Of a stretch of DNA of 64,000 bases, positions 50,446 through 60,884 are shown piece by piece; the stretch's first letter is position 1, and every line of letters starts with the position of its first letter. Source of the stretch: Meghimatium bilineatum (lineage: Eukaryota; Mollusca; Gastropoda; Stylommatophora; Philomycidae); assembly GCA_034231615.1 (NCBI GenBank), contig CM067322.1, positions 66,387,354-66,451,353 on the forward strand, given 5' to 3'. Below the pieces are notes generated by a model. It was not told the DNA's origin. It saw only the letters and a program-made list of their open reading frames with translations, and did no database searches. The position numbers and the translations under genes are program-made.

Positions 50446-50630
50446 ATGCAAATGCATCCATGGTCTTATGATTTCACTATTCATTTCAGTTCAAGCTGGG
50501 CTTTAGATGATGATGTCAACGCAGAATACATAAATGGTAGCTGCGAAAATTGAATGTTTTTAAATTTGAACAATCACCCACTCTTGTGGTAATCCAAGTC
50601 ATTGTAATTCACACAGACAGAAAACATTGA

Positions 50631-51629
50631 ATGGAGGTTGTTACAACTATTAATATATTACTGACATTTGCAGGTATTGTCTTGAACTTAACCAATATTT
50701 CAATATTTCTACACCAAGATTGGAAGTCTAACAATGTCACTCTGAGTCTGCTGTCCTTGTCCATCACTGATCTTCTGGTTCTGGTGACTAGTCTGTTATT
50801 TGATTTATTCAGTATTCTTCAGGCGACGTATCCGTCCAGTATGATTGACTTTACATCCGTTCAATATTACATCGTAGCGTGGACTCTCGCCATGTTTTCT
50901 GACATTTCCAGTTTGACCACTGTTCTGGTGTCCTTAGAAAGATGTCTATGTATCATCACACCACTACATGTGCAATCTCTCTTCTCCGTGAATAAAACTA
51001 AAATTGCGTTAGTGGTTATTTGGTCTGTTGTTATACTAAGTTACACAGTGCTGTTTGCAACATGCAAGTTACAATGGATAGATGTTGGCCTCTTGAACAG
51101 AACTAAATTAACAATAGCCCTTTCCAGTGACAGGATGAAAATAGAGATGGGCCATAATATAACCAACACAATCATTCTGCCCTCATTTTGTGAGATACTC
51201 GTCTTTATTAATACAATTGTTATGGTTATCGGTCTTCGAATGTCCTCAAGCTTCCAGAAAAAGTCGGCTTGTCTGTCGAAGTCTCGACACGGAACATCGG
51301 TTTCAGATAGCTCTAAGAAAACACTAGTGACATTGTCTACGAAGTATAATAGACTTGTGATAGTGATTTGTGCTTTGTCCGCCATATTTATCGCCTGCAA
51401 CTCTCCAACAGTCATTATTGTTTACTGCAAGCAGTTCGTTCCAGGCTTTTCCTACGCAGGCATTTACCGGGAGTCCTACATTGCAAGTATGTACATAATA
51501 TTTTTGCTATACGCGCTAAATGCTTCTGCCAACTTTTTTGTATACTTGTCACTTAACAAGAAGTACAGAGATCAGCTGAGAGATCTTATTAGATGTCGTT
51601 TTTTTGGTGAAGCTCGAAATATCTCTTGA
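50631..51629 (+). CDS. Class A GPCR, chemosensory-receptor-like, intronless
   Basis: Seven-transmembrane receptor of 332 aa encoded by one exon, expected at the plasma membrane and coupled to G proteins. TM1 is about residues 4-27 (GIVLN, Asn1.50); TM2 37-58 (SITDLL, Asp2.50); TM3 77-104 ending LERC, a variant of DRY; TM4 124-144; TM5 181-202; TM6 240-264 with the Pro in CNSPT; TM7 284-307 with NFFVY replacing NPxxY; then a short basic helix 8 (KKYRDQLRDLIRC). N-glycosylation sequons occur at 35 (NVT), 156 (NRT) and 176 (NIT). The Cys usually found at the top of TM3 is missing. The short N-terminus starts almost directly in TM1. This layout resembles heterobranch mollusc chemosensory receptors, a lineage-expanded group; the ligand is unknown. 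The start ATG is preceded by TTGA and no upstream in-frame alternative was seen. Confidence 0.88.
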   Translation: MEVVTTINILLTFAGIVLNLTNISIFLHQDWKSNNVTLSLLSLSITDLLVLVTSLLFDLFSILQATYPSSMIDFTSVQYYIVAWTLAMFSDISSLTTVLVSLERCLCIITPLHVQSLFSVNKTKIALVVIWSVVILSYTVLFATCKLQWIDVGLLNRTKLTIALSSDRMKIEMGHNITNTIILPSFCEILVFINTIVMVIGLRMSSSFQKKSACLSKSRHGTSVSDSSKKTLVTLSTKYNRLVIVICALSAIFIACNSPTVIIVYCKQFVPGFSYAGIYRESYIASMYIIFLLYALNASANFFVYLSLNKKYRDQLRDLIRCRFFGEARNIS

Positions 51630-51799
51630 CCAATACAAACAATAAGATATGTATTTCTTTTATTGAGTTTTTAAAGTGAAATTGAGCTGTAACACTCATG
51701 CACTTGATACAAAGTAACTGTTATAGGCATTGACAACAGCAAAGAGCACATGCATAAATGAACCCATTTAAAGCCAAATGTAACCCTGTTCACTTTAAG

Positions 51800-51805
51800 A
51801 ATAAA
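51800..51805 (+). promoter_or_regulatory. Candidate poly(A) signal for the 332-aa GPCR
   Basis: AATAAA 171 bases after the stop codon at 51629. Position is reasonable; unproven. Confidence 0.4.
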
Positions 51806-51809
51806 GTGG

Positions 51810-52275
51810 GTCAGTGCTTCTGATTGGTTGTTTGACACATAACGCATTAACCTATTGTTAAGTGCCCAATAATATTGTTTTTTATCTTCGTTTTTAAATT
51901 TTTAAAAAAAGTTGTTTAAATATTATATTTAATTGTTTTTAAATGTTTTAAATAATATTGTTTTTACACGTCATCAGCTGTTTAAAAATCACCTGTTGTA
52001 GTAGAGTAATGTGGGGGTGTGTTTTGACCCACTTCATTCTTAGAGTGAACAGAGTATACACCTCAGCACTGCTTCCAAAGAAACAGTACTGCAGTGGATT
52101 CCTTGTCACAGAGGTCTGCAATTGCTGGGGAGGATGGTTTCCTATAACAAAAATGGTCGAATGTGGATTTTCTTGTAAATGCTTTGAGTAAACCACTAAG
52201 AGGGCGAGGAAGAGTGGTGACCTTTCTATATATATTTTTGGTTCTTAATATCAAGTTATGTTTTCATAAATGTGA
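51810..52275. other. No gene seen
   Basis: AT-rich sequence with overlapping open frames on both strands at 51948-52254 and no recognisable motif. Confidence 0.3.
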
Positions 52276-52279
52276 GGGT

Positions 52280-52535
52280 TGAAAGCCAGATACTTCCCCG
52301 CATCTACGAACTTTGATATCAAACCAAGTAGTTCAAATTAGACACCTTCCCTGCATCTACGAACTTTGATATTAAACCAAGTAGTTCAAATTAGACACCT
52401 TCCCTGCATCTACAATCTTTGACATCAAACCAAGTAATCCAAACTAGACACATTCCCTGCATGTACGACCTTTTATATCAAACTAGACACCTTCCCTGCA
52501 TCTACGAGCTTTCTTATCAAACCAAGTAGTTCAAA
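52280..52535. repeat. About 53-bp tandem repeat, five copies
   Basis: Units carry CCCTGCATCTACGAACTTTG and AAACCAAGTAGTTCAAATTA followed by GACACCTT; one copy is shortened. Confidence 0.9.
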
Positions 52536-52794
52536 CAATAAAACAAAATATATTGCAGGACTAAGCCGTAGGTATGACGTCATTAACAAGGTGGATAAGG
52601 TCAGAGAGGTTTCTTAAAATAATCTCTTCACAGGGTTTCGGAGCATATGTATTGTTAAAAACAAAACCACTGCATGGTATTGTTGTAACAAATGAAGGGA
52701 GGAGGGAGGAGATTGAAGGCATATTTCCTGCTTTGTTTTACTTATTCAATATTTATGGCTAAAGCGCATACAGAGTAAATAAATTTGACTGGTA

Positions 52795-53080
52795 CTGAGA
52801 TACACAAGAGATAACGCTATCGTGGTCATCTGATACATGCTGGACTTAATATCTGGGATACACTAGAGATAACACTATCGTGGTCATGTGATACATGCTA
52901 GGTCTAATATCTGGGATACACAAGAGATAACACTATCGTGATCATGTGATACATGCTAGATCTACTACCTGGGATACACTAGAGATACACTATCGTGGTC
53001 ATGTTTCGAAACATGCTAGACCGAATACCTGGGACACACAAGAGAAAACATTATCGACATCATGAGATACATGATAGTCC
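52795..53080. repeat. About 60-bp tandem repeat, five copies
   Basis: Units carry GATACACAAGAGATAACACT, ATCGTGGTCATGTGATACAT and a GCTAG-TCTAATA-CTGG block. Confidence 0.9.
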
Positions 53081-53125
53081 TGAAATCCATTAAATCGCGT
53101 CATTTATTTTAAGACTTAATATTTT

Positions 53126-53835
53126 TCAATAAACCCGTATTAACCCGTTACCCTTCAGGGTCGTAGTCGTACTACATTGGATGCTTCAGAACACAGTCCT
53201 CCAGCGAATTATATCATCAGCGATGAGAATGAATGTGGAAATATCTTGTCCTGTCCATTCCTTGATGTTGTCTGTCCATGCCTTTATTTGCCCTCCTCTG
53301 CTTTTTCCACCTTCGACAGTTCCCTGTAGTATTGTTTTTGACAAGTAATCATGCCTGCATACATGTCCGAACCATGCTAGTTTTCGTCGTTTCATTATTG
53401 AAAGCAATGGTTCCTGAATACCTGCATACATCTCTACTTTATTTCTTACGTACACATTGGTCTTATGTTCCCTATAGGAAATTCGTAGAATTCGTCTGTA
53501 GCATTTGTATTCGAAAGCCTGTAATCTTCTCTCCATGTCCGCAGAGAGTGTTAAACTCTCACAACCATACAGTTTCACTTTCCCTCCAACACTGATGTTG
53601 CTTTTCCAAATCACCGTTAGCCTTGACAAGGAGGCTAAAGCCATCTCCAACCTTATTTTTAGTTCTGCTTTGCATTTTACATCGCTGCATATACTGGATC
53701 CGAGGTATTTGAAGGTATTCACCACCTCAAGCTTATGTCCATTCATCATGATGTTAGTCTGGTTTTCTATGTCTCGGCTATTAACAAGGATTTTGTTCTT
53801 ATCTGTTCTGTGCCACACTACAAGAGGTTGCAATA
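53126..53835 (-). mobile_element. RTE-like LINE, longest copy (RT thumb to 3' end)
   Basis: The minus-strand open frame (53186-53920) reads NSRDIENQTNIMMNGHKLE, NTFKYLGSSICSD, RLEMALASLSRLTVIWKSN, YGCESLTLSADMERRLQAFE, CYRRILRISYREHKTN, RRKLAWFGHVCRHD, then TILQGTVEGGKSRGGQIKAW and DNIKEWTGQDI to a late stop. A deletion has removed residues between the GGKVKLY and YGCES blocks. The 3' end is truncated relative to ASNVVPLRP in this frame but the CCCTTCAGGG-type end follows. The catalytic YADD box is not included. The first ~25 residues of the open frame are hAT-like sequence, not LINE. Confidence 0.8.
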
Positions 53836-53837
53836 TT

Positions 53838-53912
53838 TCTTCACCGTGGCCCCCTGAAAATCTCCGTGGCACCCAGGGGCCATATGACCCATGCTGAGAA
53901 CCGCTGCTCCAG
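53838..53912 (-). mobile_element. hAT-type transposon end or MITE fragment
   Basis: The minus strand reads CAGCGGTTCTCAGCATGGGT and later GGCCACGG, resembling the CAGnGGTTCTCAA termini and GGCCAC-rich subterminal region of hAT elements. No opposite end was found. It abuts the RTE-like LINE. Confidence 0.45.
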
Positions 53913-54069
53913 GCTAACAAATACGTACTCGTTCTCTCCCATCACACAGTGAAGAATATTAAATATGTTGATATGTCTATATATGCACAGATCCCCGCTT
54001 CAGAAAATCTCTAAGGGTATAACGGCTGATGTTTTATGTCCATATGTGCTTAGCTCCCTTATTGACCAG

Positions 54070-54275
54070 CGGCAAGAGCATACAACATGAACATGGAAAC
54101 AGCAAGATACATAGTAAAACCAAGAAGAAGGTGGATTGAAAGAGTTCCCAACATTCTGACACGGCACAATATTACTGCATATCAAACAACCAGACGTGTA
54201 ATAGCCCGAAAACCGATCGTCATTAAATCCTGCGACGTCTCACATCATACGTTTTTAGATAGGAATTGTTAGAGT
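54070..54275 (+). pseudogene. LINE ORF2 C-terminus, GATA-tail family
   Basis: The plus frame includes VKPRRRWIERVPNILTRHN and later KPIVIKSCDVSHH, equivalent on the plus strand to the minus-strand element at 49560-49925. Confidence 0.55.
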
Positions 54276-54710
54276 CAGAGCTTGAATAGCTCTAAGTTGT
54301 GAGGTGGTATAAGTCTCAAAGCAAGCCAGGTTTCTCGCTGGATAGCGGATGATCGGAACAGACAGTTTCAATTAATTGAACCGATTTTGGGAATCTAAAA
54401 TTCTAGAACGTCAACGTAGCATTGCACAAGTCGCGGGACTTGAACTTATAAATTGTGCATCCTCTACAGGCAGATAGGATCCAAAGATTGCCATTACGAT
54501 CGCCACACGACAATTTAGAATAGACAAGCATTGTGATATATGGACCTCAGGTTGTAAATTCTAGCTGCATACCATCATGGGCGGAAAGTCCGAAGATTAG
54601 GTAGAAGAAGAATCTTAGCTTGCAGAACAGGACGAATGAATGTATTAGCGGCAAGCCAGTGAATGAAGAAATGTGTAATATGCCCAAGATGCTGTACATT
54701 AGAATTATAG

Positions 54711-54808
54711 ATGTTGTAACACTGGACGTTGTAACCATGATGTTGTAACACTGGACGTTGTAACCATGATGTTGTAACACTGGACGTTGTAACCATGATG
54801 TTGTAAAA
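54711..54808. repeat. 29-bp tandem repeat, three copies
   Basis: Unit GATGTTGTAACACTGGACGT + TGTAACCAT, with a final partial copy. Confidence 0.9.
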
Positions 54809-54847
54809 CAGGTCTTTGTAAATAAATAAACTGATTTTATTTATATT

Positions 54848-55034
<187 letters not shown>

Positions 55035-55132
55035 GAAAGGAATCTAGTGTCTCGCTGATATTCGAATACTGATGATTTTACATATAGAACCAAAGTACTG
55101 CATAAACTAAGTACTGTCACAGATAGAGTCAA

Positions 55133-55220
55133 GATAGCGGAATGCGACGTGCCATGATTTACCTATTGTCTGCTATATCTGCTTTTTGGCCTAATACATC
55201 CGACTTCAGCATTGTGAAGA
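55133..55220 (-). mobile_element. SINE-A internal fragment
   Basis: GATAGCGGAATGCGACGTGC, CTGCTATATCTGC and TAATACATCCGACTTCAGCA match the middle of SINE-A reversed. It lies 85 bp from the better copy at 55305. Confidence 0.55.
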
Positions 55221-55304
55221 CAATGCATGGCAAGGCAACATCTACCACAAACATTTTCTAGACCATTGAGTCTTAACTTGGGCAACATGTCCCCCCCCCC
55301 CACA

Positions 55305-55560
55305 CTCCTGCAGATTAGCAGGATGTAGTCCGGAGAACGGAATGCGTTGTGTCATGGTTTACAGCATTGCTGCGATATCTGCGCCTTTCGGCCTGACACA
55401 TCCAACTTCAGCATGGCTTTGGGCCATTGACCCTATATGGGATGGGACAGCCAACTCCATCCCATAACCTCCTTAGTCGCCTTTTACGACATGCGTGGAA
55501 GGTAAACAGTGTTGCTATTATTTGCTCCTCTTTCCGGTCCCGGCAACACACGGGCGCCAC
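55305..55560 (-). mobile_element. SINE-A, full-length reference copy
   Basis: Runs from CACTCCTGCAGATTAGCAGG (3' end) through GTCCGGAGAACGGAATGCGT, GTCATGGTTTACAGCATTGC, CTTTCGGCCTGACACATCC, GGATGGGACAGCCAACTCC-like, CCTCCTTAGTCGCCTTTTAC and TTTGCTCCTCTTTCCGGTCC to CGGCAACACACGGGCGCC (5' end). The GAA tail is missing; a C-rich run adjoins instead. Confidence 0.88.
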
Positions 55561-55679
55561 CACAATCACAACTGTCACACATACAGCACTCACCACCGTC
55601 ACACCACTACAATCACACACCATTATTAAAACCAAAAGACACATTACAACACAAACTGAAATACATCACGATTTATATA

Positions 55680-56165
55680 CATATTATAGTTTTTAATCCA
55701 GATTTCAACATGAACAATTTTGTTATAATATGAACAATAACAACATGTTATCTATGTAGATGAAATAGTTTTACATCGTCGTATCCACTCAGGAGCAACT
55801 ATAATTCTGCAATTAGTACACTGGTCACCTAGCACTATGTTACATTGTCGATTCTCAGTTAAGTAGGGATATTTCTGGACTAATCCATAGATATGGAGTG
55901 GGGACAGTGTAATATTCAATCGTGGCTATCAACTAGGTTCTACAGGCCTCTTAGCTGAATTAATGACACCGTTCGTTACGTTTTTGATTATTGTTGGAAG
56001 TTTGATTGGCCGCTATTTACATACTTGAAGTCGTATGAAAAAAATAGCCAAGGGCAACCAATGAAGTTCACGCACCACAGTTCTCTGTGCGTATGAGGTC
56101 CTGCATGCGAATTGTTTAATGGTAGAATTTAGTACTATTAAGTAAGCAAAGCGTGTTGGGGGGGG
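55680..56165. other. No gene seen
   Basis: No supportable exon or repeat; ends in a short poly-G run. Confidence 0.3.
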
Positions 56166-56169
56166 GGTG

Positions 56170-56440
56170 TGGAACAAAGATGGAGCAAAGAATAGTACGG
56201 ATTTTACCTGCCATGCTCGTCGTAAGAGACGACTAAAGTTTTGGGGGGTGGAGTTGCCTGTCGCATCCTATTTAGGATCAAAGTGATTTAGATTTCATCT
56301 CGAAGTACTATTTTTCACGCGAAAGGCGTATATATATTTATATACAACAGCCAAGCTGTAAACCAAGGCAAAATTCATTCCTTTCTCCGGACTAAATTCT
56401 GCTAATCTACATTAGTTTGAAAATGAGAGTTGAATCAGAA
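56170..56440 (+). mobile_element. SINE-A copy, diverged
   Basis: GATGGAGCAAAGAATAGTAC, CATGCTCGTCGTAAGAGACG, GTGGAGTTGCCTGTCGCATC, TTCTCCGGACTAAATTCTGC and TAATCTACATTAGTTTGAAA in SINE-A order. Confidence 0.65.
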
Positions 56441-56444
56441 TGAG

Positions 56445-57250
56445 AAGACAAAACTCGTCTACTCGTAGCTATTTTCCCCACACAAAAAAAATAATTAATA
56501 ATAATAATTAAAAGAACCCATACAACGAAGTCATGAGTTATTTAGGAAGAGCATACTCATTCCCTTATCAATTTTATATCGACAACACTGAATCTATAAT
56601 ACAAAAACAACAACAGATAGTGTATACTTAAACTATGACATAAAATATCAATATTTTAGTATACTATTGAAAAACTATGAAAAAGGTAAATCGTAAAAAG
56701 ATAATAAAAATAAAGATTCAAATTTTTGTAAAGTGAACAAGATACACACTATATTTGAATTATCATATCAAATATGCACGACCTTGTAAATCATAATTTG
56801 AAAGGGAAAAAAAATCTCACGATTCCGTGAATTATAAAGAAATATAACAAAACACTCAATATCTCAATTGAAATAAAAAAAGGAACATTTGTTAAACTAT
56901 CACGTGATAGTTATATATAAACCATTGTAAACCATCTCACAAACGATACAATAAATGTACAGTGGAGATATTCGGGCAGGGAAAAATAAGATTACAAACT
57001 GTAACAATCATAGAACAATATTTTGAAAGACAATGGTAATGATATACACATTATAGTACGGATGTACAAGATTGGTTTGTGTCTCACGGTTATTTGAATG
57101 TGAAATCCAAATGTCATGTTACATAAGGGATGTCCATAAATTACATCAACAATTGAGGGTGGTGTCTGAAAAAGTTTGACAAATGTTGACTAGGGGAGGG
57201 CGATGTTTGGCAAACGTTCACGTAATCAATTTAAAAATAATACACTAATT
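56445..57250. other. No gene seen
   Basis: Very AT-rich; no coding or RNA feature supported. Confidence 0.35.
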
Positions 57251-57254
57251 GGTT

Positions 57255-57540
57255 TATTACGGGAATCAGTTGCCATATTTAAACGGAATAAATCATATAT
57301 TATTTTGCGATAAAAACTTTCGTTAAAGACTCATAAACTGCCGCATCCATCGTTCTGCGCGCAACGCACTGAGAGCTCCCACCCCTCCTCCGATGATCCT
57401 GGGGGATGACATTCACTAACAGTAAAAGTTGCGTCTTTTTAATCTCCGAGTCACAGAAGCTGTATGAAATTAGGCATAACATTAAAAAGTTGGAATGTGG
57501 ACACGTGATATGACCACTGATTACCGTAATGAATCCAATA
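57255..57540. mobile_element. Family E MITE, second copy
   Basis: The left end ATTACGGGAATCAGTTGCCA (from 57257) is an imperfect inverted match to the right end (reverse complement ATTACGGTAATCAGTGGTCA, near 57516-57536). The interior shares CATATATTATTTTGCGA-like, CTCATAAACTGCCGCATC, CGCACTGAGAGC and GAAGCTGTATGAAATTAGGC with 468-1090, without the LINE insertion. No coding capacity. Confidence 0.65.
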
Positions 57541-57544
57541 ATTA

Positions 57545-58318
57545 AACTATTTCAACTAGGAAAATGTTTTCTAAATACATGAAACAAATCATTTAGTTTT
57601 TTCCCGTGCTTTTAGGCTAAGAATCATTAATATAAATATTATTGTTTGGGGGCGGAGGGCAGAATGTACATCATTTTTATTACATACTTAAGTAGTGTGT
57701 CCCTGAATAATTGACAGTTGTTCCCAATGGGGGTGTGGGTGTTAAACTTGTTAACGAAATTTATGGACTTTCCCATAAAAGAAACACGTGGCGAATACGA
57801 TCTGGAAACATTATACGAAATATTTCTCATTTTAACAATAAATAATATATCACGAGATGATGAATTTTATCACTGATAATGATGATAATGAACATGATAA
57901 TGAGCATGATAGTCAGAGTTGTTATCTCATCTAGTCGGTTATTTTCTTGATATAGAACTGTATAATCTTGTACATGCTGTTAACTTCTAGAGTAGAACAG
58001 AATAAAACTGTCGTGTGAAACTAAATTATTCAATAATTGCATTCATACATTTTTGTTAATTATGATGGTTCCCCCCCCCCACTCCTGTGATCGTCTATGG
58101 CAATGGGGAGCTGGATGATTCATCTATTTGTACGTAGGAAGTAATAGCTAATAGTAATTACCGGTGATTGGAGTAACAACAAGAACACCATATCAGTATA
58201 TTATATTATTGACAAGCATTACTGATTAGAAATATCGAAAGCTCAAGATGAAAGAGTGAACTTTTGTTCTTGAATCGTATAAACGCATTCATCTTGAGTT
58301 AAAAAAAAAAATGTGACG
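57545..58318. other. No gene seen
   Basis: AT-rich sequence with a poly-C run near 58071. No element identified. Confidence 0.3.
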
Positions 58319-58319
58319 A

Positions 58320-58940
58320 TTTGTCTCGAGCAATGAAGTCTCCACACAAATTAATCTTTCTGTGAGTCTCCTCACAAACTAATCTTTCTGTGAGGTTATC
58401 TCAGGCAATGAACTGTCCTTTATATTGAGGCTATCTTCTTATAGAAGCATATGGAACGTCATCTATACAATCCCGTATAGTCGTAACCTTCGATAACAGT
58501 TACCATGTTGTTCCGACAGGTCGACGTTGTGCTTGAACTAGTTACAGGCACGGCGTGGGTGGGCGGAACAACAAAGAAACCTGTCGCAGGGCCAGAGTTG
58601 TGCCCTGATGTCGACGTCTGTTTGGCAGCATTAGACTCGAAACACCATCGAGTCGGATTGCTGCTGGAACAGAGGGCTGAGCACTTATGGGAATGCCCCA
58701 TGTGCTAGGAGGCCAGTTTCTAATCAAGAATGAACTGTCCTCATAACAATTTTTTCTGTGAGGTTATCTCGGGCAATGAATGAAGTGTCCTCACAAATTA
58801 ATCTTTCTATGAGGTAATCTCGGGCAACGAAGTTTCATCACAAATTAATCTTTCTGTGAGGTAATTTCGGACAAGAAACTAATCTTTCTGTGAGGTTATC
58901 TCGGGCAATGAAGTGCCCCCACACACTTATCTTTCTATGA
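58320..58940. repeat. About 45-bp tandem repeat split by family C
   Basis: Units contain AATCTTTCTGTGAGGTTATC and TCGGGCAATGAAGTGTCCTC. Copies lie at 58320-58419 and 58741-58940 on either side of the inserted family C element. Confidence 0.85.
58420..58728 (+). mobile_element. Family C element with 13-bp target duplication
   Basis: AATGAACTGTCCT flanks it exactly (58407-58419 and 58729-58741). The 309-bp element starts TTATATTGAGGCTATCTTCT and contains ATAACAGTTACCATGTTGTT, CCGACAGGTCGACGTTGTGC, CACCATCGAGTCGGATTGCT and GAGCACTTATGGGAATGCCC, ending CAGTTTCTAATCAAG. No RNA polymerase III boxes are obvious and no poly(A). Open frames exist on both strands but are not conserved across copies. 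The target duplication shows it mobilised as a unit, probably by LINE machinery and probably 5'-truncated, since other copies extend further upstream. Confidence 0.8.
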
Positions 58941-59074
58941 GGTTAGTCAAAGCGTTGATCATAATATTGCTCTGAACATCTATCTATGATTATAGCTATG
59001 AAGTACTTGAATCAGTCTTTTAACCATGGGGACATGTCTTTCTTCTTTTGTGTTCATTCAAAAACATTTATTGA

Positions 59075-59310
59075 TCAGTAGAATGCAGTCACGAGAACAG
59101 AATGCGTTGTATCATGATCTACAGCTTAGATGCGATAGTTGAGCCGTTCGCCCTGACATCCGAACTCAGCATGGCTTTTGAGTCACTCTTATCATCTATA
59201 CGATAGGGCAGACAAATCCATTCCCTAAACCACCTTAGATTCCACTTACGGCATGCCTAGTAGGGAACAGTGCCGTTAATCTTTGATCTCCTTTCGGAAT
59301 CCGTGAACAC
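59075..59310 (-). mobile_element. SINE-A copy, diverged
   Basis: Plus strand GAATGCAGTCACGAGAACAG, AATGCGTTGTATCATGATCT, CTGACATCCGAACTCAGCAT, ATAGGGCAGACAAATCCATT and ATCTCCTTTCGGAATCCGTG: SINE-A reversed. Confidence 0.7.
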
Positions 59311-59689
59311 ACTGGCGATATCGTATCTACCTTCAATAAACAATGCAAATGGTGCCTTGTTCCCAGTTGAAAACATGTAACCTGGTCTCTTCTCGGCAAG
59401 GCGTCTAGACGCATTTTGTATCAATTTCTGGATGTTTCTACATACCAATTTTAACGAAAGTTATTTGATCCTCGTCTTTATTTCAGCCTTATATTTCAGC
59501 TTATATTTATGACTGCCTGACAAACTGGTGAAATAATCATCGCCAATACCGCATACTTTTCTCTTTGGGGGATTGCAAGAAGGATCACATATCGATACTA
59601 GAGGATGACCGATAAAGACCGCATGCCCGTGATGTGACTACGGCATATAGAGATTGGGTTTTTTACATTTTTTTTTCAGGTAGAAAAAA

Positions 59690-59775
59690 CTTGTCCCTTA
59701 CCGGGAGTAGAACACTGGACTTCATGGTTGTGATACCACGCTCTAATCTATCGTCCATGCGCCACACTAGAAAGT
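59690..59775 (-). repeat. Degenerate tRNA-like SINE head
   Basis: The minus strand has AGATTAGAGCGTGGTATCAC and a box B-like GTGTTCTACTCCC at suitable spacing. Weak. Confidence 0.35.
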
Positions 59776-60880
59776 GACTAAAATATATTTTAAATGAGCT
59801 TCACATGGCCGTATGGTAAATTTTCTCAGTATGATGCAAGTCTTCGAAAATGCCGCCTCCATTAAATGGGTTTTCTTGGAAATGCCGCCCCCGACAATGT
59901 ATTTTGATTGGTGCCGACTGATGCGTCCGCTTCTCTGCATCATAGCACGGCCCTGGAGCTACATGATCCGATCATTCTCTTCTCATTTCGGTTTACTATA
60001 CCCTGCTGTTCAATTTTTCTTCTTCCACTTGACGTATGAAAACATATATTAATTAACGTCACAGAGAGTGGTTCAGAAAATGAAAATGAATGACATTTCA
60101 GGTCAAACGTAACATAATGACAAGTTAGTTACAGGTTGTCAGCACAGGTAAAAGAAACGACGAATTAAGTATTTCATGGCACATGGTTTGGAGTTCTGGG
60201 CAAGCGAGGTGACAAGGACGCTTATAAAATATGCATAATTCCAGCGACATTTAATGGAAAAACCATTATTTGAAAACGAATATGGAAACTAGATTTGAAT
60301 ATCTTTGTAAGACAAGATTGCGAATGATTTTTTTCTATGACAAAGATGTGTAACTCTATGTGAGAGCAGAACAATGGAATGTCTTCTTTGAGACAAAATT
60401 GTAGATGTCTTATTCTTTATGAAATTCCTTTGAACATATCACTTTCTCTGTGAAGTGAATTGATTATGTCAATTTCTTTGTGACACAGAACTAGGAATGT
60501 ATTTTTCTCGCGGTTCTATTTCTTTTTCTGCCATTTTGAGAACCATGAACATAATTACAGTTTATCAAGGAGTTCTGAGCGCATGTTTTCCATTCCCTAA
60601 CGTAATGGGTTCGAAATCAGCTGCAGTCTGGTTTCAATAAAAGTAAGTATACCAGCCTCGAAGACAGCAATGGCAAGTAACTGGACGTAAACATTGTCAA
60701 GAAGATCAATAAGCCAAATAAATGATGGGTTGATATTCTTACAAAGAATGGGGGCTTATGCCTGTCGTTTTACGTCATTTGTGTAGGCTGCATGAAGCCT
60801 GTTCATTGTTCCCTAAACTTGGACTGTTAAGCTCCATATTATCCACGAGATCCATTACAAAGGATCCATACTAGAGACAT
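59776..60880. other. No gene seen (downstream of the 806-aa GPCR)
   Basis: Likely includes the 3' UTR of the minus-strand GPCR. No reversed AATAAA was noticed close to the stop. Confidence 0.3.
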
Positions 60881-60884
60881 AAAT

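Noticed and set aside
51041..51415. 124-codon minus-strand open frame
   Set aside because: Shadow of the 332-aa GPCR on the opposite strand.
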